Source of the DNA: DATAFF01 sp036257595
Lineage (GTDB): Bacteria > Pseudomonadota > Alphaproteobacteria > Rhizobiales > Aestuariivirgaceae
Direction of reading: 5' to 3'
NCBI GenBank assembly: GCA_036257595.1
Contig: DATAFF010000085.1
Span: 1 to 37,750, forward strand
Length of the DNA: 37,750 bases
In this document: one piece after another, positions 1 to 6,508 of the stretch
Numbering within the stretch: the first letter of the stretch is position 1
How the letters are laid out: every line of letters begins with the position of its first letter
Made by a program: the position numbers and the translations under genes
Notes under the pieces: generated by a model
The model's input: the letters and a program-made list of their open reading frames with translations, nothing else
What the model was told of the DNA's origin: nothing
Database searches by the model: none

Positions 1-1
1 C

Positions 2-313
2 GCCGCCGGCATCGAGCCGATCGACACGGTCTATCTCGACTTTCGCGATTCAGACGGTCTCGCCCGGGAATGCGAAGCCGCGATGCGCGACGGCTTCTCC
101 GCCAAGCTCGCCATCCATCCCGATCAGATCGACATCATCAATGATGCCTTCACCCCGAGCGCCGCTGCCATCGCCGAGGCCCGGGCGGTGATCGAAGCTT
201 TTGCGGCGGCAGGCGACGCCGGCGTCGTCGCCATCGGCGGCCGGATGTTCGACATCCCTCACCGCCGCCGCGCCGAGAAACTCCTCGCCCGCGCCGAGAA
301 GTATCGGCGCTGA
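2..313 (+). CDS. HpcH/HpaI aldolase/citrate lyase family protein, C-terminal part
   Basis: The frame is open from the window edge, so the 5' part is missing. The visible 103 residues read through V-Y-L-D-F-R-D, then G-F-S-A-K-L-A-I-H-P-D-Q and I-N-D-A-F-T-P-S. This is the conserved C-terminal half of the CitE/HpcH (CoA-thioester lyase, e.g. malyl- or citramalyl-CoA lyase) TIM-barrel family; the K-x-A-I-H-P segment is the family hallmark near the end of the barrel. The tail A-I-G-G-R-M-F-D-I-P also fits CitE-like lyases. The substrate cannot be told from this fragment. Family assignment is firm; exact reaction is unknown. Confidence 0.85.
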   Translation, partial: AAGIEPIDTVYLDFRDSDGLARECEAAMRDGFSAKLAIHPDQIDIINDAFTPSAAAIAEARAVIEAFAAAGDAGVVAIGGRMFDIPHRRRAEKLLARAEKYRR

Positions 314-323
314 CGACTTCTGC

Positions 324-339
324 TGTGCCGAACGGCACA
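324..339. promoter_or_regulatory. 16-base palindrome in a short intergenic gap
   Basis: TGTGCCG-AA-CGGCACA is a perfect inverted repeat with 7-base arms. With one bulged base it extends outward on both sides (CTGCT / AGCAG). It lies between the lyase stop and the next start. There is no T-run after it, so it does not look like an intrinsic terminator; an operator is possible. Only the symmetry is seen. Confidence 0.3.
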
Positions 340-416
340 AGCAGGCGGCAGTCATGGTGCTACCTTATGATGGGTCCCGCTCATGGGGGATCCGAGATCC
401 ATTTAGGGGGAGAGTC

Positions 417-857
417 ATGACGGATAGAATTTCAGGATCGAAGAACAATCCTTACGGGGTGCAATCAACGCCGGAAAAGCCGCCTGCAGACGGGCCTGTG
501 CGGGCGAGCAGGACACACGCACGGCGTAATACTCACGTCGACCCTGTCGACCTCAAGAGGGTCGAGAAGAAACGGTCCGAGTTGGAGAAGGTCCACAAGA
601 TTGTCACCGACCTGACAACTTCTGATACCGACCCCGCGAGGATTGCCGGGAAGTTCAAGAATCTTTGTAAGAACTTCAATATCGCGGACCTCAGCCAGCA
701 ATTCGATTCTAAGCTACGAGAACTTACGCCTGAAGCGCGGGCGCGAATCGAAGAGAGATTGGGCTGGACGCTGGTTCAGTTGAAGAACACCGATGGCGAC
801 GCCGTGGCACTCGTCCGGTCGATCAATAAGACCTTGGCGAATCTCGCAAAGACCTAG
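417..857 (+). CDS. hypothetical protein, 146 aa
   Basis: I do not recognise this protein. ATG at 417 is preceded by a purine-rich GGGGGAGAG, which decides this start over longer in-frame options. The N-terminus (about 40 residues) is polar and rich in Ser/Pro/Arg and probably disordered. Residues about 42-65 are charged and helical (K-R-V-E-K-K-R-S-E-L-E-K-V), possibly a short coiled coil. The C-terminal half looks like a compact helical domain. There is no signal peptide or membrane segment. Base composition is visibly less GC-rich than the neighbours, with many AAG/AAT/TTC codons, which hints at recent acquisition or a poorly expressed accessory gene. Confidence 0.6.
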   Translation: MTDRISGSKNNPYGVQSTPEKPPADGPVRASRTHARRNTHVDPVDLKRVEKKRSELEKVHKIVTDLTTSDTDPARIAGKFKNLCKNFNIADLSQQFDSKLRELTPEARARIEERLGWTLVQLKNTDGDAVALVRSINKTLANLAKT

Positions 858-900
858 GCAACCGACAGGCAGCTTGCGTGTGAGGAGCAGCAAAAAGAAG

Positions 901-972
901 ACCCCTCATCCGCCCCGCCGGGGCACCTGGCGCGACGCTGGCGCGGGGAGAAGGGAGTCATGAGGGGGCGCT
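901..972. repeat. RIME-like palindromic intergenic element
   Basis: The stretch begins CCCCTCATCCGCC and ends GGGGAGAAGGG...TCATGAGGGGG, with internal arms GCCCC/GGGGC and CTGGCGCGACGCTGGCGCGGGG. The pairing of CCCTCAT near the left edge with ATGAGGG near the right edge, and the phrase CTCATCCG...GGGGAGAAGG, resemble the Rhizobium-specific intergenic mosaic elements (RIME) common in Hyphomicrobiales. This copy is degenerate. The assignment is by memory of the consensus, not alignment. Confidence 0.45.
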
Positions 973-1000
973 AACTCGTTTGGTAAAGGGTTCCGATCTT

Positions 1001-1090
1001 AGGCATTAGGCAGATAGGCAGTAGGCGGTGAGGGGTACGCTTCCCGACTGCCTACTGCCGACTGCCGATTGCCGACTGCCGACTGCCTAA
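1001..1090. repeat. Heptad-arm palindromic element, copy 1
   Basis: Left arm AGGCATTAGGCAGATAGGCA followed by GTAGGCGGTG, core GAGGGGTACGCTTCCC, right arm ACTGCCTACTGCC continued by four further ACTGCC-type heptads. The two arms are reverse complements, so the transcript can fold into a long hairpin on either strand. It lies in the convergent gap between the gene ending at 857 and the flavin reductase. It supplies the TAG stop of the flavin reductase (1087-1089). Confidence 0.85.
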
Positions 1091-1698
1091 TCGGGCCGCC
1101 GCATGCGGAAGCTCTCGCCGATCGCCGCATATTCCGAGTAGCCGAGCCGCGCCAGCGGCCGCATCGCGACCGTATCGACCCGCCCGTCGACGATGAAGCT
1201 GTCGTCGATATGGATGCCGAGCACCCGGCCGATGACCAGATGATTGTCGACCGAGCCGTCATCGGCAGGAAGCGGCACGATCTGGTAGAGCCGGCACTCG
1301 AAATTGGCCGGGCTCTCCGCCACCCGCGGCGGCTTCACCAATCGGCTCGCCGCCTTGGTCAATCCGCCAAGCGCGAACTCGTCGGTGCCGCGCGGCACAT
1401 TCGCCGAGGTGGCGTTGACCGCTTCCCGCAGATCGTAGGTCGCAATGTTCACCACGAACTCTTGCGTCTCCTCGATATTGCGCAGCGTGTCCTTGTTGCC
1501 GCCGCTCCGGCTCGAGCCCGATCCATAGGCGATGTAGTGCGGGTTCTCGGCAAAGGCGTTGAAGTAGCTGTAGGGCGCGAGATTGACCTTGCCTTCCCCC
1601 GACTGGCTGGAGATCCAGCCGATCGGCCGCGGCACGACCAGAGCCTTGAACGGGTCGTACTGAAACCCATGCGCATTGCGGGTGGCGTCATAGAACAT
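1087..1698 (-). CDS. flavin reductase family protein (FMN-binding split barrel)
   Basis: 203 residues, typical for the DIM6/NTAB-like flavoprotein family that binds FMN and either reduces flavin with NAD(P)H or carries out FMN-dependent oxidation. Seen are the N-terminal F-K-A-L-V-V-P-R-P-I-G-W-I-S-S that opens the split barrel, N-L-A-P-Y-S-Y-F-N-A (FMN phosphate region), and F-V-V-N. It is the last gene of a leftward operon: HAD phosphatase is 12 bases upstream and a nitroreductase lies before that, so a shared flavin-redox theme is plausible. The stop codon lies inside a dispersed repeat, so the last residues may have been altered by that insertion. The substrate is unknown. Confidence 0.88.
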   Translation of the reverse strand: MFYDATRNAHGFQYDPFKALVVPRPIGWISSQSGEGKVNLAPYSYFNAFAENPHYIAYGSGSSRSGGNKDTLRNIEETQEFVVNIATYDLREAVNATSANVPRGTDEFALGGLTKAASRLVKPPRVAESPANFECRLYQIVPLPADDGSVDNHLVIGRVLGIHIDDSFIVDGRVDTVAMRPLARLGYSEYAAIGESFRMRRPD

Positions 1699-1710
1699 CG
1701 GCGGCGCTGC

Positions 1711-2424
1711 TCACTTTCTCTTTCTCAGGCCCAGGATCTCCGGCAGGTCGGCGATCGAGCCGATCACATGGTCGGCATGGGGCTTCAGCTCGTCAACCAC
1801 CGAGGTTCCCGAGAGCACGCCGATGGCGAGGCCCGCTCCCGCCGCCCGCGCCATTGCGAGGTCATGGAGATTGTCGCCGACCACCGCCACCTCGGCGGGC
1901 TGGAGCGCCGCCATGCCGCAAAAGGCGAGCACCGGCTCGGCCGCCGGCTTTGCCGCAGTCACCGCGTCATAGCCGAGTATCGCGACGAAATGATGGGCGA
2001 TGCCGAGACGCTCGGCGGTGAGGCGAGCCGACCGGGTATTGTCATTGGTGGCGATGCCGAGCTTGAGGCCGGCGGCTTCGAGCTCGCTGAACAGCGGCTC
2101 GAGTGCGATCACCGGCACTGCGGTGTTCGGCGCATGCTCGGCGCAGAAATCGTCGACGAACGCCAGCCACTCGGCTTCCTCGGCCGGCGTCAGCCCGGGC
2201 TTCCAGGCCCTGATCAGATCCATGGTGTTGCCGGCCGCCCAGATCGAGCCGCCGCGCAGCACGCCGCGCTCGCGATCATAGCCGGCGACGATCAGGAGCT
2301 GATCGGCCAGCGGCTGATGGCCGCCGGAGAATTCCAGCGCCAGCGCCTTGAGCACCGGCATCCAGGTCGCCGGGAAATCGATCAGCGTACCGTCCTTGTC
2401 GAACAGGATGCCGCGGATCGCCAT
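1711..2424 (-). CDS. HAD-superfamily hydrolase, phosphoglycolate phosphatase-like
   Basis: 237 residues. Motif I is F-D-K-D-G-T-L at residues 8-14 (nucleophile Asp), followed by a helical cap. Motif II lies in G-I-A-T-N-D-N. The Lys motif is in the A-A-K-P-A-A-E-P segment, and motif IV is V-V-G-D-N-L-H-D-L-A-M-A. This is the complete HAD catalytic set of the subfamily with phosphoglycolate phosphatase (Gph) and related small-molecule phosphatases. It acts in the cytoplasm. It starts 3 bases after the nitroreductase stop and ends 12 bases before the flavin reductase, so the three are almost certainly co-transcribed. The true substrate is not predictable from sequence. Confidence 0.85.
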   Translation of the reverse strand: MAIRGILFDKDGTLIDFPATWMPVLKALALEFSGGHQPLADQLLIVAGYDRERGVLRGGSIWAAGNTMDLIRAWKPGLTPAEEAEWLAFVDDFCAEHAPNTAVPVIALEPLFSELEAAGLKLGIATNDNTRSARLTAERLGIAHHFVAILGYDAVTAAKPAAEPVLAFCGMAALQPAEVAVVGDNLHDLAMARAAGAGLAIGVLSGTSVVDELKPHADHVIGSIADLPEILGLRKRK

Positions 2425-2427
2425 CGC

Positions 2428-3045
2428 TCAACCGGTCCAACGCGTGGTCAGGCTTGCCGCCACGGGCCGCGGCCGGTCGGTCAACACCTCCGCCGGCTCG
2501 CCGAGATAGATGAGCCCGGCAACCCGCTCGCCCGGCTCGAGCCCCATCGCCGCGGTGGTCACCGGATCATAGGCGCACCAGTCGGTCATCCACTGGCAGC
2601 CGATGCTCATCGCCGTGGCCGCGATCAGGATGTTCTGGCATACCGCGCCGGCCGACAGCTGCTGCTCCCATTCCGGGATCTTCGGATGCGGCCCGGCCCG
2701 CGACACGACGCAGATGACGACCGGCGCCCGGTCGAACATGTGCCGGGCATTGGCCAGGCTTTCGGCACCGTGATGCGGGTGAAGCTCCTGCCACCGTTGC
2801 TCGAGAATGCGACCGAACGCCGCCCGTTCCGCGCCCTCGAAAATGATGAAGCGCCACGGCGTGAGCTTGCCATGGTCCGGCACCCGGACCGCGATCTCGA
2901 GGATCTGCGCCAGCTGCTCCGGCGACGGCCCGGGCTCGCGCAGCGCCTTGGCGGAGGCCGAGCGCCGGCTCGCCAGCAGGCTCAGCGTGTCGCTCAAATC
3001 GTTGAGCGCGTCGGACGAAAGTCCCTCGGTAAGTTCCACGGTCAT
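2428..3045 (-). CDS. nitroreductase family protein (YdjA-like)
   Basis: 205 residues, FMN-dependent NAD(P)H nitroreductase fold. Visible are S-R-R-S-A-S near the N-terminus (FMN phosphate contact), V-P-D-H-G-K-L-T-P-W-R-F (conserved in YdjA-type proteins), A-G-A-V-C-Q-N-I-L-I-A-A near the dimer helix, and G-L-I-Y-L-G-E-P towards the C-terminus. It is the first clear gene of a three-gene leftward operon with the HAD phosphatase and the flavin reductase. Members reduce nitroaromatics, quinones or enoates in vitro; the physiological substrate is usually unknown, and nothing here narrows it. Confidence 0.88.
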   Translation of the reverse strand: MTVELTEGLSSDALNDLSDTLSLLASRRSASAKALREPGPSPEQLAQILEIAVRVPDHGKLTPWRFIIFEGAERAAFGRILEQRWQELHPHHGAESLANARHMFDRAPVVICVVSRAGPHPKIPEWEQQLSAGAVCQNILIAATAMSIGCQWMTDWCAYDPVTTAAMGLEPGERVAGLIYLGEPAEVLTDRPRPVAASLTTRWTG

Positions 3046-3132
3046 GCACGGCGCCCTGGATCACGGCTGGCGCCAGAGTGCTGGAGAACTGGACGGCATC
3101 TGTCAACCCTCCTTCCGGCCTGTGATGCCGCG

Positions 3133-3354
3133 CTATTTCAGGCTCAGCACCACCGGACCCGAAACCGGATCGGTGACGCCAAGGCCGCTGCCGAGATCCT
3201 CGAGCGTGTCGCGGAGGGCATTGAGGGTCGCGATCATGTCGGGCCGCGCATTGGCGAGGGACTCGACGTCCTTCCACTCCGCGATGATGCAAAAGCTCCG
3301 CTCGCCCGTCTTGATGATGTTGGCGTGCTTCAGGCCGGGCCAATCGCCTGCCAC
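3133..3354 (-). CDS. antibiotic biosynthesis monooxygenase-fold protein, 5' end disrupted
   Basis: The only usable start in this frame is GTG at 3354, giving 73 residues. The same frame stays open upstream to 3441 and encodes F-N-V-V-R-F-R-V-K-P-G-R-E-Q-E-F from 3420. That is the first beta strand of an ABM-type (ferredoxin-like dimeric alpha/beta barrel) domain. No ATG, GTG or TTG lies in frame between the TGA at 3442-3444 and 3354. An ATG at 3445 is off by one base. So the gene appears to have lost its start by a small indel or point change, or uses a non-standard start. The rest (G-L-K-H-A-N-I-I-K-T-G, D-T-L-E-D-L-G) is intact. Confidence 0.6.
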   Translation of the reverse strand: MAGDWPGLKHANIIKTGERSFCIIAEWKDVESLANARPDMIATLNALRDTLEDLGSGLGVTDPVSGPVVLSLK

Positions 3355-3544
3355 CTTCTTGTGAGCATCGAGAAACTCCTGCTCGCGGCCCGGCTTGACA
3401 CGAAATCTTACGACATTGAACGCAGTCCTGACCGCCTCGCCTCATGCTGAAGGATCCCGGTGGACCATAGCCGATCGGTCACCTGACCGACAGGCCAAGG
3501 CGAGGTGGAGCGGGGCGTCTTGAGGCTGATGCGTCCGTGGGTTG

Positions 3545-3994
3545 CTAGTTGAACGTGTGAAGCTTCAGCTTAAGACTCCCGTCAGGCTGCTTCTCGAAGA
3601 CGTGGGTCGCTAGACCGCTGAACTCTTTTGGATTGCCCTTGTCATCCTTCCCCTTGGCGGACCATTTTGCTGCCCCGAAGACAACGCTGCCATCGCCATC
3701 AGCTTCGATCATCTCGAGTTTGTGGCCGGTCACACCACCTTTAAACAGACCTGAGAAGAATTCGGCGACGCCCTTTTGGCCCTCGATGACCTTGTGGTTT
3801 GGCGGCAACAGATAAGCATCTTCGGCATAAAATGCGGCGACAGCACTTTCGTCGCCCTTATTGAACGCGGCATCCCAAGCCGAGTATGCGCTCTTCACCT
3901 GGTCCTCGAATTCGTCCGCGAGGACCGCCTGTGACAGACCTGCGAGCATGAGAACCATAACCGACCCTGCCACGATCCGACGATCGAGTTTCAT
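3545..3994 (-). CDS. secreted SnoaL-like / SgcJ-type DUF4440 protein
   Basis: 149 residues from the ATG at 3994, chosen because GGGAGGAGAG precedes it and because a signal peptide follows directly (positive n-region M-K-L-D-R-R, hydrophobic V-M-V-L-M-L-A-G-L, cleavage near A-V-L-A). The mature part is a cone-shaped NTF2/SnoaL-like domain: A-W-D-A-A-F-N-K-G-D-E-S-A-V-A-A-F-Y-A is the typical helix, and Y-L-L-P-P follows. Members of the SgcJ/EcaC family are mostly uncharacterised. The protein is probably periplasmic and its ligand is unknown. It stands alone and is transcribed leftward. Confidence 0.8.
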   Translation of the reverse strand: MKLDRRIVAGSVMVLMLAGLSQAVLADEFEDQVKSAYSAWDAAFNKGDESAVAAFYAEDAYLLPPNHKVIEGQKGVAEFFSGLFKGGVTGHKLEMIEADGDGSVVFGAAKWSAKGKDDKGNPKEFSGLATHVFEKQPDGSLKLKLHTFN

Positions 3995-4246
3995 CAGCTC
4001 TCCTCCCTTGGATCCAACGGTGCTCCGAATGAGCGTTTGATCAACCATCCAACGGTAGCGTCCTTATGCATTCGGCGCCAGATCGGTCTGCATGCGGTTG
4101 TGAGCTGCCGCTTACGTTTGATCGGGACGGCACGTCGGCGCCGGCCCTAAATGGTTGCGCGGCGGGCTTTGGATTTGACGACCTCGACATCGGCTGGAAA
4201 AATTTTCAGTCTCTGGCTCTAAGCCCCCTCACTGAGTGGAGACCAC

Positions 4247-5179
4247 ATGAGCAACACCACCGCCTCGCCGCGCTACCAGGGCCTGTTCCCGGTCGTGCCC
4301 ACCACCTTCATCGAGTCCGGTGAGCTCGACTTGGTGAGCCAGAAGCGGGCCGTCGACTTCATGATCGACGCCGGCAGCGATGGCCTGTGTATCCTCGCCA
4401 ACTTCTCCGAGCAGTTTCTGCTCGGCGACGACGAGCGCGAGCTGCTCACCCGCACGGTGCTCGAGCACGTGGCCGGCCGGGTGCCGGTGATCGTGACCAC
4501 CACGCACTTCAGCACCCGCATCTGCGCCGCCCGCAGCCGGCGCGCGCAAGCGATGGGCGCGGCGATGGTGATGGTGATGCCGCCCTACCACGGCGCTACC
4601 TTCCGCGTGCCGGAGGCCAAGGTCTACGAATTCTACACCGGCGTCGCCGAGGGCCTCGGCATTCCGATCATGGTGCAGGACGCACCGGCCGCCGGCACGC
4701 CGATGAGCGCCGCGTTCCTGGCCCGAATGGCGCGCGAGATCGAGCCGCTCAAGTACTTCAAGATCGAGGTGCCCGGGGCCGCGGTCAAGTTGCGCGACAT
4801 GATCGCGCTGGGTGGTGCGGCGATCGAAGGCCCGTGGGACGGCGAGGAGGCGATCACCCTCATCCCCGACCTCGAAGCCGGCGCCACCGGCTCGATGACC
4901 GGCGGCGGCTATCCGGACGGCATAAAGCCCGTTCTCGAAGCCTGGCGGGCCGGCCGGCGCGCCGAGGCCGTGGCGCACTACGAGCGCTGGCTGCCGCTCA
5001 TCAACCTCGAGAACCGACAATGTGGCCTGCTCGCTGCCAAGGCCATGATGAAGGCCGGCGGCATCATCGCCTGCGAGGCGCCGCGCCATCCGCTGCCGCC
5101 GCTGCATCCTGAAAGCCGCCGCCTGCTGCTCGACTGCGCGCGCCGCCTGGACGCGCTGGCGCTGCGCTGGGCGGGGTAG
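4247..5179 (+). CDS. L-2-keto-3-deoxyarabonate dehydratase (DHDPS family)
   Basis: 310 residues, TIM barrel of the dihydrodipicolinate synthase/N-acetylneuraminate lyase family. The Schiff-base lysine is K172 in Y-F-K-I-E. The tyrosine motif Y-N-x-P of true DapA is replaced by V-Q-D-A-P (143-147). That change, the N-terminal F-P-V-V-P-T-T-F, the string A-G-S-D-G-L-C-I-L-A-N-F-S-E-Q-F and I-E-G-P-W-D-G-E-E-A-I-T-L match the 2-keto-3-deoxy-L-arabonate dehydratase branch known from Azospirillum, which yields alpha-ketoglutarate semialdehyde in the non-phosphorylative arabinose pathway. A GGAG lies 7 bases before ATG. The other pathway genes are not in the window. It is certainly not a lysine-pathway dapA. 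Confidence 0.8.
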   Translation: MSNTTASPRYQGLFPVVPTTFIESGELDLVSQKRAVDFMIDAGSDGLCILANFSEQFLLGDDERELLTRTVLEHVAGRVPVIVTTTHFSTRICAARSRRAQAMGAAMVMVMPPYHGATFRVPEAKVYEFYTGVAEGLGIPIMVQDAPAAGTPMSAAFLARMAREIEPLKYFKIEVPGAAVKLRDMIALGGAAIEGPWDGEEAITLIPDLEAGATGSMTGGGYPDGIKPVLEAWRAGRRAEAVAHYERWLPLINLENRQCGLLAAKAMMKAGGIIACEAPRHPLPPLHPESRRLLLDCARRLDALALRWAG

Positions 5180-5293
5180 AGCAGGCGTTAGGTGAGGCGC
5201 TCGCTGTCGACCGCCATTCGATGAACGTCCCAGCACATATGGGGTTTCTACGACCATCTGTTACAGGCGATGATTTCAAATGGGGAGCGGAAA

Positions 5294-5308
5294 TTAACCC
5301 ATTATTAA
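5294..5308. promoter_or_regulatory. Putative CtrA box TTAA-N7-TTAA
   Basis: TTAACCCATTATTAA matches exactly the alphaproteobacterial CtrA recognition pattern TTAA-N7-TTAA. It lies about 110 bases before the start of the secreted protein at 5416, in otherwise gene-free DNA. Binding is inferred from consensus only. Confidence 0.45.
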
Positions 5309-5415
5309 GGATGTTGTTGCAGCCGGCGACTCTTCATGAGCAAATCGCCGGCATCGACCGGCTAAAAGGTCGTCAAGGACCCGATCTGGGGTCTGACAGG
5401 GGCCGCTTGATCGTC

Positions 5416-6327
5416 ATGAGTTTGTCGTGTTTCACATCGCAGGAACTTGCCAAGGGCCAACGCTTCGGTGTGGCCCTTGTTTTTTTCTTCCTCGCCATCG
5501 TCGCGGCCGCGCCGGTCCAGGCCGGGCTTGCCGTCCATGACGAAGTGTCGCGCGCCGCGCTCGTCACCGGCAGCGTTCGCCCGCTCTCCGTCCGGCACGA
5601 GTTGCGGATCGCGCTGACGCGCCAGGGTACCGAGAGCATCGAGCTCGCAGCCCGCCTGTCGCAGGACGGTGGCATCATCACGCTTCCAATCGCATGGAGC
5701 ATCCGCCGCGGCGGCGAGACAATCTTTCGCGACAATTCCCCGGTGGTGGACAGGGTGATCGAGCCTGGCGACTATGTCGTCGAGGCCGCCTACGGCACGG
5801 TGCGGGTCGCGCAGTCGGTGACCGTGCTTGCCGGACAGAGCATCGGCCTCACCCTGATCCTCAATGTCGGCGGCATGCGCGCCCTGGCGATGGTCAAGGA
5901 CATCCCGCCGATCCAGGGCATCGCCTCGCGCTACGACATCTATGACGAGGAGAGCGGCCGGCTGGTCAGCCGCAGCCAGGAAGCCGGCGAGGTGATCCGG
6001 CTGCGATCCGGAAAATATCTGGTCGAGAGCCGGTTGCTGCCGGGCAACACCCTTGCCCGCAGCACTGTCGCGGTCAAGGCTGGCATCCTGAGCTCGCTCG
6101 AGATCAAGCACGAGGCCGGGGTCGCCGCCGTCGATGTTGCCGATCGCCTCTCCTGGACCATCCGCGACCTCTCGACCGGCTGGTCGGCATCGGGCGAGGG
6201 CCGCCAGGACGCAGTCGTGCTGGCGCCGGGGATCTATGAATTCGAGAGCGGCCGCCCCGGACAACAGCGGCTCGTGAGCTTCACCATCACCGCCGGCGAG
6301 CGCCGGGTCCTGACGAATTCCGACTGA
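5416..6327 (+). CDS. secreted protein of unknown function, about 303 aa
   Basis: I do not recognise a named family. Starting at ATG 5416 gives a signal peptide: residues about 14-32 contain F-G-V-A-L-V-F-F-F-L-A-I-V-A-A-A, with cleavage near P-V-Q-A-G. Longer in-frame starts exist but would bury the signal sequence. The mature part is made of repeated beta-rich segments with similar phrasing (V-I-E-P-G-D-Y-V-V-E-A-A-Y-G, I-R-L-R-S-G-K-Y-L-V-E-S-R-L, V-L-A-P-G-I-Y-E-F-E-S-G-R), which suggests three related beta-sandwich modules. It is probably periplasmic or surface-exposed. A putative CtrA box lies upstream. Confidence 0.7.
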   Translation: MSLSCFTSQELAKGQRFGVALVFFFLAIVAAAPVQAGLAVHDEVSRAALVTGSVRPLSVRHELRIALTRQGTESIELAARLSQDGGIITLPIAWSIRRGGETIFRDNSPVVDRVIEPGDYVVEAAYGTVRVAQSVTVLAGQSIGLTLILNVGGMRALAMVKDIPPIQGIASRYDIYDEESGRLVSRSQEAGEVIRLRSGKYLVESRLLPGNTLARSTVAVKAGILSSLEIKHEAGVAAVDVADRLSWTIRDLSTGWSASGEGRQDAVVLAPGIYEFESGRPGQQRLVSFTITAGERRVLTNSD

Positions 6328-6363
6328 AAGGGCGGTGCGAAGCACCAGGCGAGGAGGCTAAGA

Positions 6364-6422
6364 GCAGTCGGCAGACAGGCAGTGGGCAGTGAGCGGCGCC
6401 CTTCCCTACTGCCTACTGCCTT
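6364..6422. repeat. Heptad-arm palindromic element, copy 2
   Basis: Left arm GCAGTCGGCAGACAGGCAG, then TGGGCAGTGAGCGGCGCC, CTTCCC and right arm TACTGCCTACTGCC. Same architecture as copies 1 and 4. It lies 37 bases after the stop of the secreted protein and about 87 bases before the antiporter start, so between two rightward genes. Confidence 0.85.
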
Positions 6423-6508
6423 TTCCTACGTCCTTTCCATCCGCCCCGGCCATCGTGGTAGTGTCCCCGCCCGGGGGGTAGCGCGAAGCCCCGAGGCGGA
6501 GCCACGAC

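Noticed and set aside
1021..1090. Regular GCCGACT units looking like a CRISPR or VNTR array
   Set aside because: Unit period is 7 bases with no spacers and no cas genes; it belongs to the dispersed palindrome family.
1069..3450. Very long plus-strand open frame (793 codons) across 1.07-3.45 kb
   Set aside because: Its translation is Arg/His/Pro-rich shadow sequence. The minus strand carries three recognisable families (flavin reductase, HAD, nitroreductase) with tight spacing.
4247..5179. Annotation as dapA (4-hydroxy-tetrahydrodipicolinate synthase)
   Set aside because: The catalytic tyrosine motif Y-N-x-P is replaced by Q-D-A-P and the rest matches the deoxyarabonate dehydratase branch.
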